A stretch of 6,698 nucleotides of DNA. Origin: Bacteroidota bacterium (GTDB taxonomy: Bacteria > Bacteroidota > Bacteroidia > AKYH767-A > CANKSK01). The position numbers and the translations under genes are program-made. The number at the start of each line of letters is the position of its first letter. Position 1 is the stretch's first letter. The stretch lies in contig CANKSK010000061.1 of NCBI GenBank assembly GCA_947485425.1, positions 1 through 6,698 on the forward strand, written 5' to 3'. A model generated the notes under the pieces. It was not told where the DNA came from and ran no database searches. It saw only the letters and a program-made list of their open reading frames with translations. This document shows positions 6,552-6,698 of this stretch, piece after piece.

Positions 6552-6698
6552 ATGATGGAAGAATTTGACACCTTCTATTTAGGCGTAATCATAACTCCTA
6601 TTGTATTCGTCTTTCTGTTGTATTACCTTTCACAAAACAACAAGCAGATACAGCGTACCCTTTACATTTTATCTTGGAACATCCTTTTTCTCTTTTTG
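6552..6698 (+). CDS. Unrecognised membrane protein, 5' end only
   Basis: An open frame of 49 codons runs from ATG 6552 to the last base of the window without a stop. A second ATG (6555) follows immediately and could be the true start. The predicted product begins MMEEFDTFYLG. Residues about 10-26 (LGVIITPIVFVFLLYYL) form a convincing first membrane helix with an acidic N-terminal flank. A polar and basic stretch, SQNNKQIQRT, comes next, and a second hydrophobic segment starts at about residue 37 (TLYILSWNILFLFL) and is cut by the edge. I do not recognise the family. The terminator upstream suggests it is outside the dcw operon, although only 18 bases separate the hairpin from the ATG, so it has little room for its own promoter and may rely on read-through. 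Being a real gene is likely but unproven, because only the start is visible. Confidence 0.6.
   Translation, partial: MMEEFDTFYLGVIITPIVFVFLLYYLSQNNKQIQRTLYILSWNILFLFL

Noticed and set aside
1..6698. CRISPR arrays, tRNA or rRNA genes, insertion sequences, attachment sites or transferred islands
   Set aside because: No direct repeat arrays, transposase fragments or RNA gene signatures were seen; gene order, spacing and base composition look uniform from end to end.

Overview
The window is the distal half of a division and cell wall (dcw) cluster, probably from a member of the Bacteroidota. Five complete genes and two partial ones all lie on the + strand. In order they are ftsW (3' end only), murG, murC, ftsQ, ftsA, ftsZ and the first 49 codons of an unrecognised membrane protein. 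The assignment rests on four points: the gene order, with no ddl or murB between murC and ftsQ; a divergent FtsQ with a single membrane anchor; an FtsZ with a long charged linker ending in ...NNSFLHDNVD; and the near absence of Shine-Dalgarno sequences on moderately AT-rich DNA. I cannot place it below phylum level from the sequence alone.

Layout. 1-277 is the FtsW C-terminus. 264-1379 is murG (GTG at 258 is an alternative start), overlapping ftsW. 1376-2767 is murC, overlapping murG by the four bases TTGA. 2775-3575 is ftsQ, 7 bases after murC. 3601-4893 is ftsA, 25 bases after ftsQ. 4943-6466 is ftsZ, 49 bases after ftsA. A long hairpin followed by a short T run at 6486-6533 looks like the operon terminator. 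From 6552 to the window end a new ORF begins, with hydrophobic segments. No gap between genes exceeds about 85 bases, so there is no unexplained non-coding region.

How the genes work together. MurC and MurG act at the cytoplasmic and membrane-linked steps of peptidoglycan precursor synthesis: addition of L-Ala to UDP-MurNAc, and addition of GlcNAc to lipid I. FtsW is the septal glycan polymerase that uses the resulting lipid II. FtsZ forms the cytoplasmic ring, FtsA tethers it to the membrane, and FtsQ links the ring to the periplasmic synthesis machinery. Tight spacing, overlaps and the single visible terminator after ftsZ suggest one transcript with translational coupling.

This is mostly a conventional core region, and I found no new system. 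The points worth a second look are: three consecutive genes without ATG starts; a lone Shine-Dalgarno-like site in the ftsW/murG overlap; an A8 tract at the murC end where loss of one A would join murC in frame to ftsQ; an FtsZ tail that keeps the spacing but not the D-I-P of the classical C-terminal peptide; and the unknown membrane gene after the terminator.
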